From the NCBI GenBank assembly GCA_902806065.1, contig CADCVE010000030.1:1-43891 (forward strand): a stretch of 43,891 nt of DNA, in the 5' to 3' direction. The notes under the pieces were generated by a model. The model had not been told where the DNA came from. It made no database searches and worked only from the letters and a program-made list of their open reading frames with translations. This DNA is from an uncultured Rubrobacteraceae bacterium (GTDB lineage Bacteria; Actinomycetota; Rubrobacteria; Rubrobacterales; Rubrobacteraceae). Made by a program: the position numbers and the translations under genes. Below, one piece after another: positions 26,427 through 34,652 of this stretch (within the stretch, counting starts at the first letter, position 1; every line of letters begins with the position of its first letter).

Positions 26427-26675
26427 ATGTCCGGGGTTAGAATCCTACTCTTCGGCGCCGCGGCTGACCGGGCCGGTACCCGTCAGACCGAGGTGGCCCT
26501 GAACGGTGGCGCCACGCTCGCGGAACTCTGGCCCGTCCTCGTGGATCTGCATCCCGGCCTGGCGCCTATGCGCGACACTCTGGCTTTCGCCGTCAACGGT
26601 GAGTACGCGCGGATGGAGGATGCAGTCTCGCCCGGCGATGAGGTGGCCGTGTTGCCGCCGGTCTCGGGGGGATGA
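26427..26675 (+). CDS. moaD: MoaD, molybdopterin synthase sulfur carrier
   Basis: An 82-residue ubiquitin-like protein: V-R-I-L-L-F-G-A-A, ATLAELWPVL, AFAVNGEYARM, GDEVAVLPPVSGG. The C-terminal Gly-Gly is exact, so it can be adenylated and thiocarboxylated and then give sulfur to molybdopterin. It overlaps moaE by 4 bases (ATGA-type), so the subunits are made in a coupled manner. Confidence 0.92.
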   Translation: MSGVRILLFGAAADRAGTRQTEVALNGGATLAELWPVLVDLHPGLAPMRDTLAFAVNGEYARMEDAVSPGDEVAVLPPVSGG

Positions 26676-27124
26676 GGTTGTTCCTCATCGTAGAGGAGCC
26701 CATAGACGTAGGTGCGATTGTCACCGGCGCCTTCCGCCCGGATTGTGGAGCGGTTGCGACTTTTATCGGGACGACGCGGGTGGACGAGGGCGCGGAGGTG
26801 GAGGGCGCCATTGCTAGCGTGGAGTACCTGGAGTATGAGGCTTATCGGCCGATGGCGGACAGGAAGCTGGAGGAGATTGGGGCGGAGATACGGGAGCGCT
26901 GGGAGGTCGGTCACGTCTCTCTCGTTCATCGCCTCGGTAGAGTAGACCCCGGCGAGCCGAGCGTCGCTATAGTCGTCGCCTCTCCCCGGCGCGGGCCGGC
27001 GTTCGAGGCGAGCCGGTACGCTATAGAGCGGATCAAAGAGATAGTGCCGATCTGGAAACGGGAGGTCTGGTCGGACGGGTACGTATGGGTCGGCAGCCAG
27101 GTCGGCACTCGTTCTGTGGAGTAA
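26672..27124 (+). CDS. moaE: MoaE, molybdopterin synthase catalytic subunit
   Basis: A 150-residue protein that joins with MoaD to turn precursor Z (cPMP) into molybdopterin. Conserved blocks: C-G-A-V-A-T-F-I-G-T-T-R, then VEYLEYEAY, GHVSLVHRLGRVDPGEPSVAIVV, and the catalytic IKEIVPIWKREVW with both lysines. The beginning MRLFLIVEEPIDVGAI is typical. Start codon overlaps the moaD stop. A strong terminator follows. Confidence 0.94.
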   Translation: MRLFLIVEEPIDVGAIVTGAFRPDCGAVATFIGTTRVDEGAEVEGAIASVEYLEYEAYRPMADRKLEEIGAEIRERWEVGHVSLVHRLGRVDPGEPSVAIVVASPRRGPAFEASRYAIERIKEIVPIWKREVWSDGYVWVGSQVGTRSVE

Positions 27125-27155
27125 AACGGGCACTCTTTCGTGTCCGGCAAGAGAG

Positions 27156-27185
27156 GGGGCCGGTGATAGTATCAGCCCCGGCCCC
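27156..27185 (+). terminator. Terminator after moaE
   Basis: GGGGCCGG (27156-27163) pairs with CCGGCCCC (27178-27185), extended inward by GTGAT/ATCA. No long T run. It ends the transcription unit that starts at 25473 or earlier. Confidence 0.65.
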
Positions 27186-27389
27186 TGTTGCCTTCCCTAG
27201 CTCGCCGGTTCGTCTGCTGGAAGACTTCGCCGTTCACCACGTACGGCATTGTATCGGAGACATCAGATCCACCTCTATAGGACTTTTGTACTAAACCTTC
27301 CGGGATGAATGTCCCAGTAGCATTCGGGACATTCGTCCAGAGCGTCGATTCGCGGTAGGCGGGATCACGGAGCCCTCTCAGGCAGGATA

Positions 27390-27395
27390 TATACT
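27390..27395 (+). promoter_or_regulatory. -10 box, probable leaderless start (NUDIX gene)
   Basis: TATACT ends 8 bases before ATG at 27404. No Shine-Dalgarno sequence is visible. Confidence 0.5.
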
Positions 27396-27403
27396 GAATC
27401 CTC

Positions 27404-27901
27404 ATGGTCAAGGATCGCGCATCTTCAAGCATGGACTTCGGCATACGAGTCGGGGCGGTCGTGGAGCGGGACGGGGCGTTGCTCCTGGTGCGCCACGAGA
27501 AGCCGGACCGGGAGCCGTACTGGGTGCTGCCTGGCGGACGCCTGGAGCCGGGCGAGACGATCCCCGAGTGCGCCGAGCGCGAGCTACTGGAGGAGACGGG
27601 CCTGGCGGGACGGTTCGTCGGGGTGATGTACATTAGCGATTTTCTGAGCGAGGATCGGCACACGGTGGACGTGACGGCGCGGGTCGAGGTGGTGCCTGGT
27701 GAGCCCGGGGAGGCGCGACTCGGGAGCGACCCGGAGGTCGAGGAGGGCTCGGGGCCTACGCTCACCGAGGTGCGCTGGGTGGAGTTCGATGATCTCGAAG
27801 AGATACCGCTCCTACCCGCATGGGTAAAGGCGAGGCTCCTGAGTGATGCCGCGCGAGGATGGCCGCCGGGCGAAGTGTATCTAAAGGGTAAAGATGCTTA
27901 A
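27404..27901 (+). CDS. NUDIX hydrolase
   Basis: A 165-residue nucleoside-diphosphate-X hydrolase. The NUDIX box is complete: G-G-R-L-E-P-G-E-T then C-A-E-R-E-L-L-E-E-T-G, with all the metal-binding glutamates. The substrate is not indicated. It may start without a leader, at ATG 27404, or at an internal ATG 9 codons later. It overlaps the CPBP protease gene by 8 bases. One of three NUDIX genes in the window. Confidence 0.9.
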   Translation: MVKDRASSSMDFGIRVGAVVERDGALLLVRHEKPDREPYWVLPGGRLEPGETIPECAERELLEETGLAGRFVGVMYISDFLSEDRHTVDVTARVEVVPGEPGEARLGSDPEVEEGSGPTLTEVRWVEFDDLEEIPLLPAWVKARLLSDAARGWPPGEVYLKGKDA

Positions 27902-28622
27902 CGATCCGTCCTACATACTGCTGGTTACGGTGTTGCAGGACGTAGTGTTGTTCGTGCTCACGGTCGGCTTGTTCTGGGCCGGAGTCTCCGTGGCGCGGGG
28001 GCTTTTCAAGAGGCAGACGAGTTACTCTCTGGCTCCTCTGGGCTTCTCCGTACCCAGAAGCGGGTACTTTGCGGGGGCTAGACTGGGGCTTCTGGCAGGG
28101 TTCGGTGCGGTGATCGCGAGTTTGGTGATCGCTCCGTTGAGCCTGTACATCCTCGACGCGCTCGGCTACTCCACCGAATCGAGCGTGCAGGGACCTTTCA
28201 AGGAGGGGCTATCGGGCTGGGTCGGGGAGAACCCCGGGACGGCGATACCGGCGATCATAGCCGTGGTCGTCCTCTTCGGACCGGCGGTGGAGGAGTTGAT
28301 CTTCCGGGGAGCCATCTTCGGCGGCCTATACCGCTTAAGCCTTCTATCCGCCCGCAGACTCGGCAAAAACGGTCTCCGCAAGGAGACTGGTGAGCGCGTC
28401 TCGTTTGCCCTCGCGGCGCTCCTCTCCTCGGCGCTCTTCGCCCTCATACACCTGGAGCCCGTGGCCCTGCCGGTGCTTTTAGTCCTGGCAGTCGGCCTGT
28501 GCGCGCTGTACCGCCACACGCGTAGCCTGCTACCGTGCCTTATAGCCCACGCGACGTTCAACTCCTTCGCCGCGCTGCTCATAATCCTGGACGGGCTAGG
28601 GGCGCTGCCAGCACCAGTGTAG
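27894..28622 (+). CDS. CPBP family intramembrane metalloprotease
   Basis: A 242-residue membrane protein of the Abi/CPBP (Rce1-like) family, with about eight helices. Motif 1 is V-E-E-L-I-F-R-G (EExxxR) near 131, motif 2 is LFALIHLEP with the His in a helix, and motif 3 is AHATFN. These residues form a metal-dependent protease inside the membrane. Family roles include maturation of peptides and immunity to self-made bacteriocins. The target cannot be told here. It overlaps the NUDIX gene, so the two are translated together. Confidence 0.9.
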   Translation: MLNDPSYILLVTVLQDVVLFVLTVGLFWAGVSVARGLFKRQTSYSLAPLGFSVPRSGYFAGARLGLLAGFGAVIASLVIAPLSLYILDALGYSTESSVQGPFKEGLSGWVGENPGTAIPAIIAVVVLFGPAVEELIFRGAIFGGLYRLSLLSARRLGKNGLRKETGERVSFALAALLSSALFALIHLEPVALPVLLVLAVGLCALYRHTRSLLPCLIAHATFNSFAALLIILDGLGALPAPV

Positions 28623-29320
28623 CCGGTGACGCGCCAGCGTCCGACAGCCCGACAGACCTTGTTTGCTACCTCCGGACCAGACTTCCCCGACCCTTTCGTC
28701 CGTCCACTATTCACTTGCCCTATATCCCTGAATCTAGCTTCGCTCCAAAGTACCATGCCGAACTTCGAGATAGACTGCTGACGGCCCTGACGAGGAGGCG
28801 GAGCGAGAGCTACAAGGTCGTGAGCGCACTACTTGTCGCAGGCTACGGTAGAGCATTCCCGAACTCTACAAAGGGGAGGGGGTATTGCTACAGCGGTTTT
28901 TGGGAGGCTTATCGGGCGAGTGTCGTGAGGCGGTAGGCAAGCAAAGCGCAAAGTAGTTGATGCACGTAGAGTGCCGGAACAACACCTCAGGCTAGCGTCT
29001 GACTCGTTTTGTTGAACGGATGCTTTCTTTCTCCAAAAGTCGGAGGAGATGCATGAGATCTGCTTGAAGCTCTTCGTGGAGCGATACAACGAGGATGTCT
29101 CATCAACAGTGATCAACAACCAACGGCGAGACTATCTGGGGTGAGGAGGTGGCTCACCCCGATGTGCTCGTCGGGGACCTTATCGTCGCAGACCATGTAC
29201 AGACGAGAAAGCTACCAGGTGGGGAGTCTGCCTTGTCGTTTACGACAATGGACCTCCGGTTACTCTCCGCTGGTACCGGTGATCCTTGCAAGGTTTCTCT
29301 CCGAAGATATATGAGTAGCT
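28623..29320. other. Long intergenic stretch with a remnant frame and a hairpin
   Basis: About 700 bases without a complete gene. From ATG 29049 (GGAGGAG directly before it) a 31-codon frame reads MHEICLKLFVERYNEDVSST and on to TGA at 29142. The frame is open back to 29016, so it may be the end of a lost gene. GGGGTGAG (29138-29145) and CTCACCCC (29153-29160) form an 8-bp hairpin exactly over its stop codon. I recognise no family. Confidence 0.3.
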
Positions 29321-29884
29321 TTAAGTGGTTTCGTTCAGGGCATTGAGAGCTAGCAATACCGCCGCAACGCCGCTGGAGCTTACAATACTACCGGTCCGGA
29401 CTTTGTGGAGGATCTCCGCGGCCGGTACTGTTACGACCTCTAACCGTTCGTACTCGTCGGGCTGCTGTGGTCCAGCTTGCTCGACCCCGCGCGCCAGGTA
29501 CAGGTGCGCCCAGTTGTCCTTGAGGCTCGGCGAAGAGGCGACCGCGCCCAGAGACTCCCACTCTCCCCCCGCATAGCCGGTCTCCTCGACGAGCTCGCGC
29601 CGGGCCGCCTTCTCCGGCTCCTCACCCTCCTCGACGAGACCCGCCGGCAACGCGAGCTCCATCATGCCTATCGCGTGCCGGTACTGGCGCACCAGCACGA
29701 CCTCGTTCGATGCGGTCAGCGGAAAGATGATGGCCGCGTCGGGGCGCTCGATGACGTAGTATGGGTCTTTTACGGCCCCGTCCGGCAGCCGCAGCCTATC
29801 CGAACGCAACGCGAAGTACGGGGTTTGCATGAGGCTCTCCGAGGAGAGAAGCTCCCAGCTACCGCTGCTACCGGCCTCAGACAT
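29321..29884 (-). CDS. NUDIX hydrolase, ADP-ribose pyrophosphatase type
   Basis: A 187-residue protein with a NUDIX box G-L-V-E-E-G-E-E-P-E-K-A-A-R-R-E-L-V-E-E and TGY after it. The preceding V-L-V-R-Q-Y-R-H and E-L-P/A-A-G are typical of ADP-ribose pyrophosphatases, as is the PYFALRSDRLRLPDGAVKD start. It should hydrolyse ADP-ribose or a related sugar nucleotide. Its ATG overlaps the end of the pseudo-receiver gene by 8 bases, which places both in one operon. Confidence 0.9.
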   Translation of the reverse strand: MSEAGSSGSWELLSSESLMQTPYFALRSDRLRLPDGAVKDPYYVIERPDAAIIFPLTASNEVVLVRQYRHAIGMMELALPAGLVEEGEEPEKAARRELVEETGYAGGEWESLGAVASSPSLKDNWAHLYLARGVEQAGPQQPDEYERLEVVTVPAAEILHKVRTGSIVSSSGVAAVLLALNALNETT

Positions 29885-30308
29885 CGAGACCGCCGTTGCC
29901 GCCGTCTGAACCGCTGGAGAGTATCTCCGGCAGATCTCTGGTGAAGGCGCTACGGGCCATTATGCGGTCGCAACCATACTCGCGGGCGGCCACGGCGAGG
30001 TCCTTCTGGACGTGGGAGAGAAAGCCGATCACGGGTACGCCACGCAGGGTTTCGTCGGACTTGACGTCCTGGAGGAGCTTCAGGGGCTCAAAGCGAGACG
30101 AGTTGAGGTCGAGGATGAGGAGGTCCGGCGGGGAGCTTTGAACTTCACTGAAGAGCTTCTTCGGGCTGCGCGGAAAGAGGGCTTCGACGCCGAGCGTGTT
30201 GGCGGTCTCGGAGATCTTACTCTTGAACAACAAGTCCTCGACCGCTGCTACAACCCTTCGCGCCAAGCTAGACATCCCTCCGGCTTGTGTTGGTGTTACC
30301 ACCGACAT
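29877..30308 (-). CDS. Response-regulator receiver-like protein without output domain
   Basis: A 143-residue single-domain protein with the fold of a CheY-type receiver: RRVVAAVEDLLFKSKI, SPPDLLILDLNS with an Asp near 67 in the phospho-acceptor place, GVPVIGFLSHV, and AAREYGCDRIMARSAF. The acidic pair is E-D rather than D-D, and the conserved Lys near the end is replaced by Arg. It therefore may not be phosphorylated normally. The ATG at 30308 follows AAGGGG, spacing 5, and is preferred over an internal ATG 11 codons later. It precedes the NUDIX gene. No kinase is next to it. Confidence 0.7.
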   Translation of the reverse strand: MSVVTPTQAGGMSSLARRVVAAVEDLLFKSKISETANTLGVEALFPRSPKKLFSEVQSSPPDLLILDLNSSRFEPLKLLQDVKSDETLRGVPVIGFLSHVQKDLAVAAREYGCDRIMARSAFTRDLPEILSSGSDGGNGGLDV

Positions 30309-30328
30309 TCTACCCCTTCCCAGTAGGG

Positions 30329-30334
30329 TATCCT
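30329..30334 (+). promoter_or_regulatory. -10 box, probable leaderless start (ABC exporter)
   Basis: TATCCT ends 6 bases before the ATG at 30341. No ribosome binding site exists for that ATG. Confidence 0.45.
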
Positions 30335-30340
30335 AATCTT

Positions 30341-32203
30341 ATGGTTGAGCTTGGGTTTAACAATAAATCCAGAAACGGTTTTTCGGAGATGAGGAATGGT
30401 CTGCGGCGCACACGTGCGGCGCTCTCGCACTTCGCCCCGTTCCTAAGGCCGCGCAAAAAGGGTTTGATCCTCGCGCTCGTGTTGTTGCTCCTCGAAACGG
30501 GGACGAGCCTCGCGGGTCCCTGGCCCCTCGCCCTCATCCTCGACTACGTGATAGGCGGAGAGCGGGCGCCGGCCTATCTGCCCGACTCCATCGCCTTCAA
30601 TATTGGCGCCCTGCTTGCGGGCGCGGTCTTTTTGCTCATCTTCATCACCGCCGCCAGCCGCGCCATCGCCGCTTTTCGGCGTTACCTCCTGAGCAAGCTC
30701 GGCCAGCAGACCGTCTTCGACATGCGCGAGGCGCTCTACAAAAAGGTGCATGAGTTGGGCCTCGACTATCACGGCAAGAGGCGCACGGGGGACACTATCA
30801 CGCGCGTAACCGGTGACGTGAAGGAGGTTCGCAGTCTCCTGGTGGACTCCATCGTGGAGGTCGGCTCATCGTTCTTGATCCTCTTCGGGATGCTGGCCGT
30901 GATGCTGTGGATGAGCCCTGGTCTTACAACCCTCGCGCTGTTGACGGTCCCGTTTCTGTTCCTCGCCGTCCGGCGCTATCGGAAGTCCCTGATCGAGAGG
31001 ATGCGCGTGGTGAGGACGCGCGAAGGCGCCATAGCGAGCGTCATCCAGGAGTCCATAACCGGCATCCGGGCCGTCAAGATCTTCGGCCGCGAGCACGACG
31101 AGCTCGAACGCTTCCGCAAGGAGAGCCGCGAGTCACTCAAGGCGAGCGTGGACTCCTCACTCATAGAAGCCAAGTTCAGCATCCTGCTCGGCCTCGTCGG
31201 CGGAGCGGGGACCGCGCTAGTCCTGTACTTCGGCACCCGCCAGGTGCTCTCCGGCGCCCTCTCCGTTGGCGACCTCACCGTCTTCGTCGCCTACCTCGGG
31301 CTCTTTCTCTCCCCCTTGTGGTCCCTCTCCCGGCAGGTCAACCAGATCGGCAAATCCCTCGTCTCCGGCGAGCGCATTATAGAACTCCTCTCTGCCGAAC
31401 CCACCGTAAAAGATGCCCCCGACGCCCACACGGCACCCCCCCTGGAGGGCCGCGTTGCCTTCGAGGACGTCCACTTCGCCTACGACGAGGAGGCGGACGA
31501 GGTCTTGCGCGGGATGGACTTCGAGGTCGAAGCCGGGAGCAGGGTCGCGCTCGTCGGTGTCAGCGGGGCGGGCAAGACGACCGTCACCGGGCTCATCGCC
31601 CGCCTCTACGACCCGCAAGAGGGACGGGTGCTCGTGGATGGCGAGGACATAAAGCAGTACACCATGAAGTCCCTGCGCGACCAGATCACCTTCGTCCCCC
31701 AGGAGCCAATGCTCTTCCGGTCGACGGTGGCCGAAAACATAGCCTACGGCAAGCCCGAAGCCTCCATGCAGGAGATCGAAGAAGCCGCCCGCCTCGCCGG
31801 CGCCCACGAATTCATCCAGGAGATGCCCGAGGGCTACGACACTGTTCTCTCTGAGCGCGGGGAGAGTCTCTCGGGGGGGCAGCGTCAGCGCGTCTCCATA
31901 GCGCGGGCGATGCTCCGGGACACCCCGATCCTCATCCTCGACGAACCTCAGACCGGCCTCGACGCCGAGGCAGCAGACGCCGTAGAAGAGAATTGGAGAA
32001 CGCTCACGGAGGGGCGAACCACCTTCGTAATCGCCCATGAGTTGAGGTTGGTGAGGAACGTAGACAAGATCCTCGTTCTGCAAGAAGGCCGGGTCGCCGA
32101 GTCCGGCGCCCACGACGACCTCGTCTCCTCCAGCGGCCTGTACGCCCGGCTCCACGACCTTCAGGAACAGGGCCGCGACCCCGTCATCGAGTCAGGAGCG
32201 TGA
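30341..32203 (+). CDS. ABC exporter, fused membrane and ATPase domains
   Basis: A 620-residue half-transporter of the MsbA/Sav1866 type, probably a homodimer. Six membrane helices lie in about 30-320, followed by an ATPase domain: A-loop F-A-Y, Walker A GVSGAGKTT, Q-loop VPQEP, signature LSGGQRQR, Walker B ILILDEP, H-loop IAHE. The start ATG is chosen for its -10 box 6 bases upstream; a distal ATG at 30389 is the main alternative, with GGAG too close. The substrate could be a lipid or drug, but cannot be told. The D-loop reads Q-T-G-L-D, slightly off the more usual T-S-A-L-D. Confidence 0.9.
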   Translation: MVELGFNNKSRNGFSEMRNGLRRTRAALSHFAPFLRPRKKGLILALVLLLLETGTSLAGPWPLALILDYVIGGERAPAYLPDSIAFNIGALLAGAVFLLIFITAASRAIAAFRRYLLSKLGQQTVFDMREALYKKVHELGLDYHGKRRTGDTITRVTGDVKEVRSLLVDSIVEVGSSFLILFGMLAVMLWMSPGLTTLALLTVPFLFLAVRRYRKSLIERMRVVRTREGAIASVIQESITGIRAVKIFGREHDELERFRKESRESLKASVDSSLIEAKFSILLGLVGGAGTALVLYFGTRQVLSGALSVGDLTVFVAYLGLFLSPLWSLSRQVNQIGKSLVSGERIIELLSAEPTVKDAPDAHTAPPLEGRVAFEDVHFAYDEEADEVLRGMDFEVEAGSRVALVGVSGAGKTTVTGLIARLYDPQEGRVLVDGEDIKQYTMKSLRDQITFVPQEPMLFRSTVAENIAYGKPEASMQEIEEAARLAGAHEFIQEMPEGYDTVLSERGESLSGGQRQRVSIARAMLRDTPILILDEPQTGLDAEAADAVEENWRTLTEGRTTFVIAHELRLVRNVDKILVLQEGRVAESGAHDDLVSSSGLYARLHDLQEQGRDPVIESGA

Positions 32204-32207
32204 ACCC

Positions 32208-32279
32208 TTGAGAGAGCTAATGATTCTGTGCGTCGTCCTTACCCTCGTGGTAGCGGCGATCTACATCTCGTTCTCGTAA
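32208..32279 (+). CDS. Possible 23-residue membrane peptide
   Basis: From TTG at 32208 (AGGAG 9 bases upstream, inside the end of the ABC gene) a frame of 23 codons gives MREL followed by a hydrophobic stretch MILCVVLTLVVAAIYISFS to TAA. The helix would span the membrane exactly once. It starts 4 bases after the ABC exporter's stop and precedes a hairpin, so it would be cotranscribed with the exporter. It is a good size for a small partner subunit, but unproven. Confidence 0.4.
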   Translation: MRELMILCVVLTLVVAAIYISFS

Positions 32280-32292
32280 CCTCGCGTCTACG

Positions 32293-32322
32293 AGGGGACT
32301 CGCGCAGCCTACCTCGTCCCCT
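32293..32322. terminator. Hairpin between convergent genes
   Basis: AGGGGAC (32293-32299) and GTCCCCT (32316-32322) form a 7-bp stem with a 16-base loop. It lies between the ABC exporter unit and the convergent dehydrogenase gene. No T run. Confidence 0.4.
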
Positions 32323-32352
32323 TGCGCAAACCCGGCATCCGCGACGAACCCG

Positions 32353-33387
32353 CTAATAGAGCAACCTCTTGTCCAACTCGTTCCGGAGCGGCTTCCCGTC
32401 CAGGTAACGCCGCAGGTTGTCGCGGAAGAGCTTCGATTGCAACTCGTTCGTCAGCCCCGGCACATTGTCCGTCGAGTGCGGGCTCACGACGACGTTCTCC
32501 AGATCCCACAAAGAGCTCTCCTCCGGCAGCGGCTCCTCCTCGAACACGTCTAGCGCCGCCCCGGCCAGATGCCCGCTCTGCAAAGCCTCCACCAGCACCC
32601 CTTCGTCCACCACCTTCCCGCGCCCCACGTTCACGAAGTACGCACCGGGTTTCATCGCGGAGATCGCCGCCGCGTCCACGAGCCTATATGTCTCCGGAGT
32701 ATTAGGCAGCGTGACGACCACGTAGTCCGCCCCCCGCAGCGCCGCGTGCAGGTCCCGCGTCGCGTACAGTTCGTCCACGTCTTCCCGGGCCGCGTCGTCC
32801 TCACGCACCGTACGCTTCACGCCCGCCACGCGCATCCCGAAGGGCCGCGCCCGAACCGCCACGGCCCGTCCGATGCTCCCCATCCCCAGTATGCATAAAG
32901 TCTTGCCGCGCAGCGTCTCCGTGTGCGCCTCGCGCCAGCGTTTCTCCGCCTTATCACGGCGGAGGCGGTCCAGGCCCTTGACGTGCTGGAGCAACGCCAT
33001 CATCACGAACTCGGCCAGAGGCCCGGAGTACACGCCACTCGCCGTCGTGACGATCACGCCGGTACTCTGAAGCCCGGCCTTCTCAGCTACCTCCCCGGCC
33101 CCGGCCATACTCGCCTGTACCCACCGCACCTTCGGGGCGACCCGGATGAGGTCCTTTACGTGTCCGCGGGGGAAGTCGTAGAGGACCTCCGCCTCGGCCA
33201 ACATATCCAGGAACTCCTGCTCGCCCTTCTCCGAGCGCCGCCAGTCGGGAGGGCCGGTATGGTCCCCGGACCAGCGCGGCGGCGGGACTAGGTCCTCGCG
33301 GTAGAGCACCCGCAATCTGTCATCGACACCGCGGATGCGCTCTACGTGCTCCTCCTCGAAGTAGCTCGTTATCATCACCGTGACCAA
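32353..33387 (-). CDS. D-2-hydroxyacid dehydrogenase family protein
   Basis: A 344-residue NAD(P)-dependent dehydrogenase. The nucleotide-binding GMGSIG lies near 168, the substrate Arg is in N-V-G-R-G-K-V-V-D, the catalytic Glu in DVFEEEPLPEES, and the catalytic His in SPHSTD. The sequence between positions 36 and 70 is longer than in most members (DLVPPPRWSGDHTGPPDWRR). TTG at 33387 is chosen because AGGGGAG lies 7 bases before it. The substrate may be glyoxylate, hydroxypyruvate or similar. It is divergent from the next NUDIX gene with only 32 bases between. Confidence 0.92.
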   Translation of the reverse strand: MVTVMITSYFEEEHVERIRGVDDRLRVLYREDLVPPPRWSGDHTGPPDWRRSEKGEQEFLDMLAEAEVLYDFPRGHVKDLIRVAPKVRWVQASMAGAGEVAEKAGLQSTGVIVTTASGVYSGPLAEFVMMALLQHVKGLDRLRRDKAEKRWREAHTETLRGKTLCILGMGSIGRAVAVRARPFGMRVAGVKRTVREDDAAREDVDELYATRDLHAALRGADYVVVTLPNTPETYRLVDAAAISAMKPGAYFVNVGRGKVVDEGVLVEALQSGHLAGAALDVFEEEPLPEESSLWDLENVVVSPHSTDNVPGLTNELQSKLFRDNLRRYLDGKPLRNELDKRLLY

Positions 33388-33419
33388 AGTACGTCTCCCC
33401 TGAGTGCTACTCTATCGTC

Positions 33420-34055
33420 GTGGATGAGCGGATAGACATTTTAGACTCTTCCGGGGAGCAGACCGGGCGAGCCGCGTGGAAGAGCGAGGCGCACCGGCTG
33501 GGCTTGTGGCACCGTTGCTTCCACTGCTGGATCGTCTCGCCGCAACTCCCGTCCGGGGGGCCATACCTGTTCGCGCAGCGGCGGGCGGCCGTCAAGGAGA
33601 CCTGGCCGAACAGGCTGGACGTGACCGTCGCCGGGCACCTCGGGGCGGGAGAAGGAACGTTGGAGGGCGGGCTGCGTGAGATCGAGGAGGAGCTAGGTCT
33701 CTCTGTAAATCCCGATGAGCTGATCCCACTCGGAACCCGCATGGTCGAGTCACACATACCAGCCGGGCTCGACCGCGAACTCCACGACGTCTTTTTACTA
33801 GTCAGGCCCCTCTCCCCCGGAGACCTGCACCTCCAAGAGAAAGAGGTCGCCGCCATCGTACGCCTCCAACTCCAGGACGTCGAAGCACTCCGCGAGGGGG
33901 AAGATATTCCCGCTGAGAAGTGGAGAGCCGGAGAGACGTCGCCTACCTTAGTGAGCCTCTGCGAGTTCGTCCCGGGCGGAGACGACTACCTCCCGAGGAT
34001 GGCGCGAGCCGCCCGCGACGTACTGTCCGGCGGACGCCCCGGCAACCTCTTCTAG
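33420..34055 (+). CDS. NUDIX hydrolase, IPP-isomerase/YfcD-like
   Basis: A 211-residue protein that begins with a short strand-rich region (V-D-E-R-I-D-I-L-D) and has the order of YfcD/IPP-isomerase-like NUDIX proteins: HRLGLWHRCFHCWIV, ...LFAQRR..., RLDVTVAGHLGAGEG and the box R-E-I-E-E-E-L-G-L. GTG at 33420 has no ribosome binding site. TACTCT (33408-33413) ends 6 bases before it, so it is probably leaderless. Substrate unknown. The end overlaps the convergent gene at 34052 by 4 bases. Confidence 0.85.
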   Translation: MDERIDILDSSGEQTGRAAWKSEAHRLGLWHRCFHCWIVSPQLPSGGPYLFAQRRAAVKETWPNRLDVTVAGHLGAGEGTLEGGLREIEEELGLSVNPDELIPLGTRMVESHIPAGLDRELHDVFLLVRPLSPGDLHLQEKEVAAIVRLQLQDVEALREGEDIPAEKWRAGETSPTLVSLCEFVPGGDDYLPRMARAARDVLSGGRPGNLF

Positions 34056-34549
34056 CTCTCGCCCTCGAAGAACTCGTCCATCTGCCGGACGGCGAGACGC
34101 GCCCGCCACGCCGCTCCCCGGACGTCTCCAAGAGCGTTGAGTGCGTACTTCCCACTCGATGCGCCGGTACCAGCCGTACCAGCCTCGGCGAGGATGCACA
34201 GGGCCCGGGCAGCTCCGGCGGCCTGGTATGCGGCCGCTGCCGCCTCCGCGGCGCGGGCTTCGGTTAGCTCCGGGACCACGCAGGCCGCGAGGTTCGCCAG
34301 GTCCGCCGCCCGGAGCACGCCTTCCACGGCGCCGGTCTCCGCATCCGCCAGGACCGAGAGCGCCCGTAGCTCCCCGGCGAGGTCTCGCGCCAGCGTTCGC
34401 ACGACCTCCAGTCGCAAGGGGTCGCCCGCCCCCGCCGCGCAGGCTTCCTCCAGCAACCCGGCCGCAATAGCCGCGCCGCGCAAGGGAGCGGCCCACGAGT
34501 TTGGGCGCGGACCTCCGGCATTGTTCTGCTGGTCCTCTCCGGCCATCAC
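34052..34549 (-). CDS. Alanine-rich hypothetical protein
   Basis: A 165-residue helical protein, about one third Ala. It has a Gln/Asn/Gly-rich start (EDQQNNAGGPRPNS) and a run of helices (LRLEVVRTLARDLAGELRALSVLADAETG and EARAAEAAAAAYQAAGAARALCILAEAG) and ends in V-R-Q-M-D-E-F-F-E-G-E-S. No signal peptide or membrane segment. The pattern fits a helical bundle scaffold or immunity-like protein. GTG at 34549 is preceded by TAGAAT (34557-34562) with a 7-base gap, so it is also a leaderless candidate. No family recognised. Confidence 0.6.
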   Translation of the reverse strand: MMAGEDQQNNAGGPRPNSWAAPLRGAAIAAGLLEEACAAGAGDPLRLEVVRTLARDLAGELRALSVLADAETGAVEGVLRAADLANLAACVVPELTEARAAEAAAAAYQAAGAARALCILAEAGTAGTGASSGKYALNALGDVRGAAWRARLAVRQMDEFFEGES

Positions 34550-34617
34550 GCCGCGGATTCTATCTCAGGGCGCCGGACGGCTTCCGGCCTTGGCGCGTGA
34601 GCACGTCTCGCGGAAAG

Positions 34618-34646
34618 CTGACAGCGGATCGCTTAGGGCTTATCAT
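34618..34646 (+). promoter_or_regulatory. Promoter of nadE, leaderless
   Basis: CTGACA (34618-34623) and TATCAT (34641-34646) are 17 bases apart and 6 bases before the ATG at 34653. This is the best -35/-10 pair of the leaderless group in the window. Confidence 0.65.
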
Positions 34647-34652
34647 TGACCC

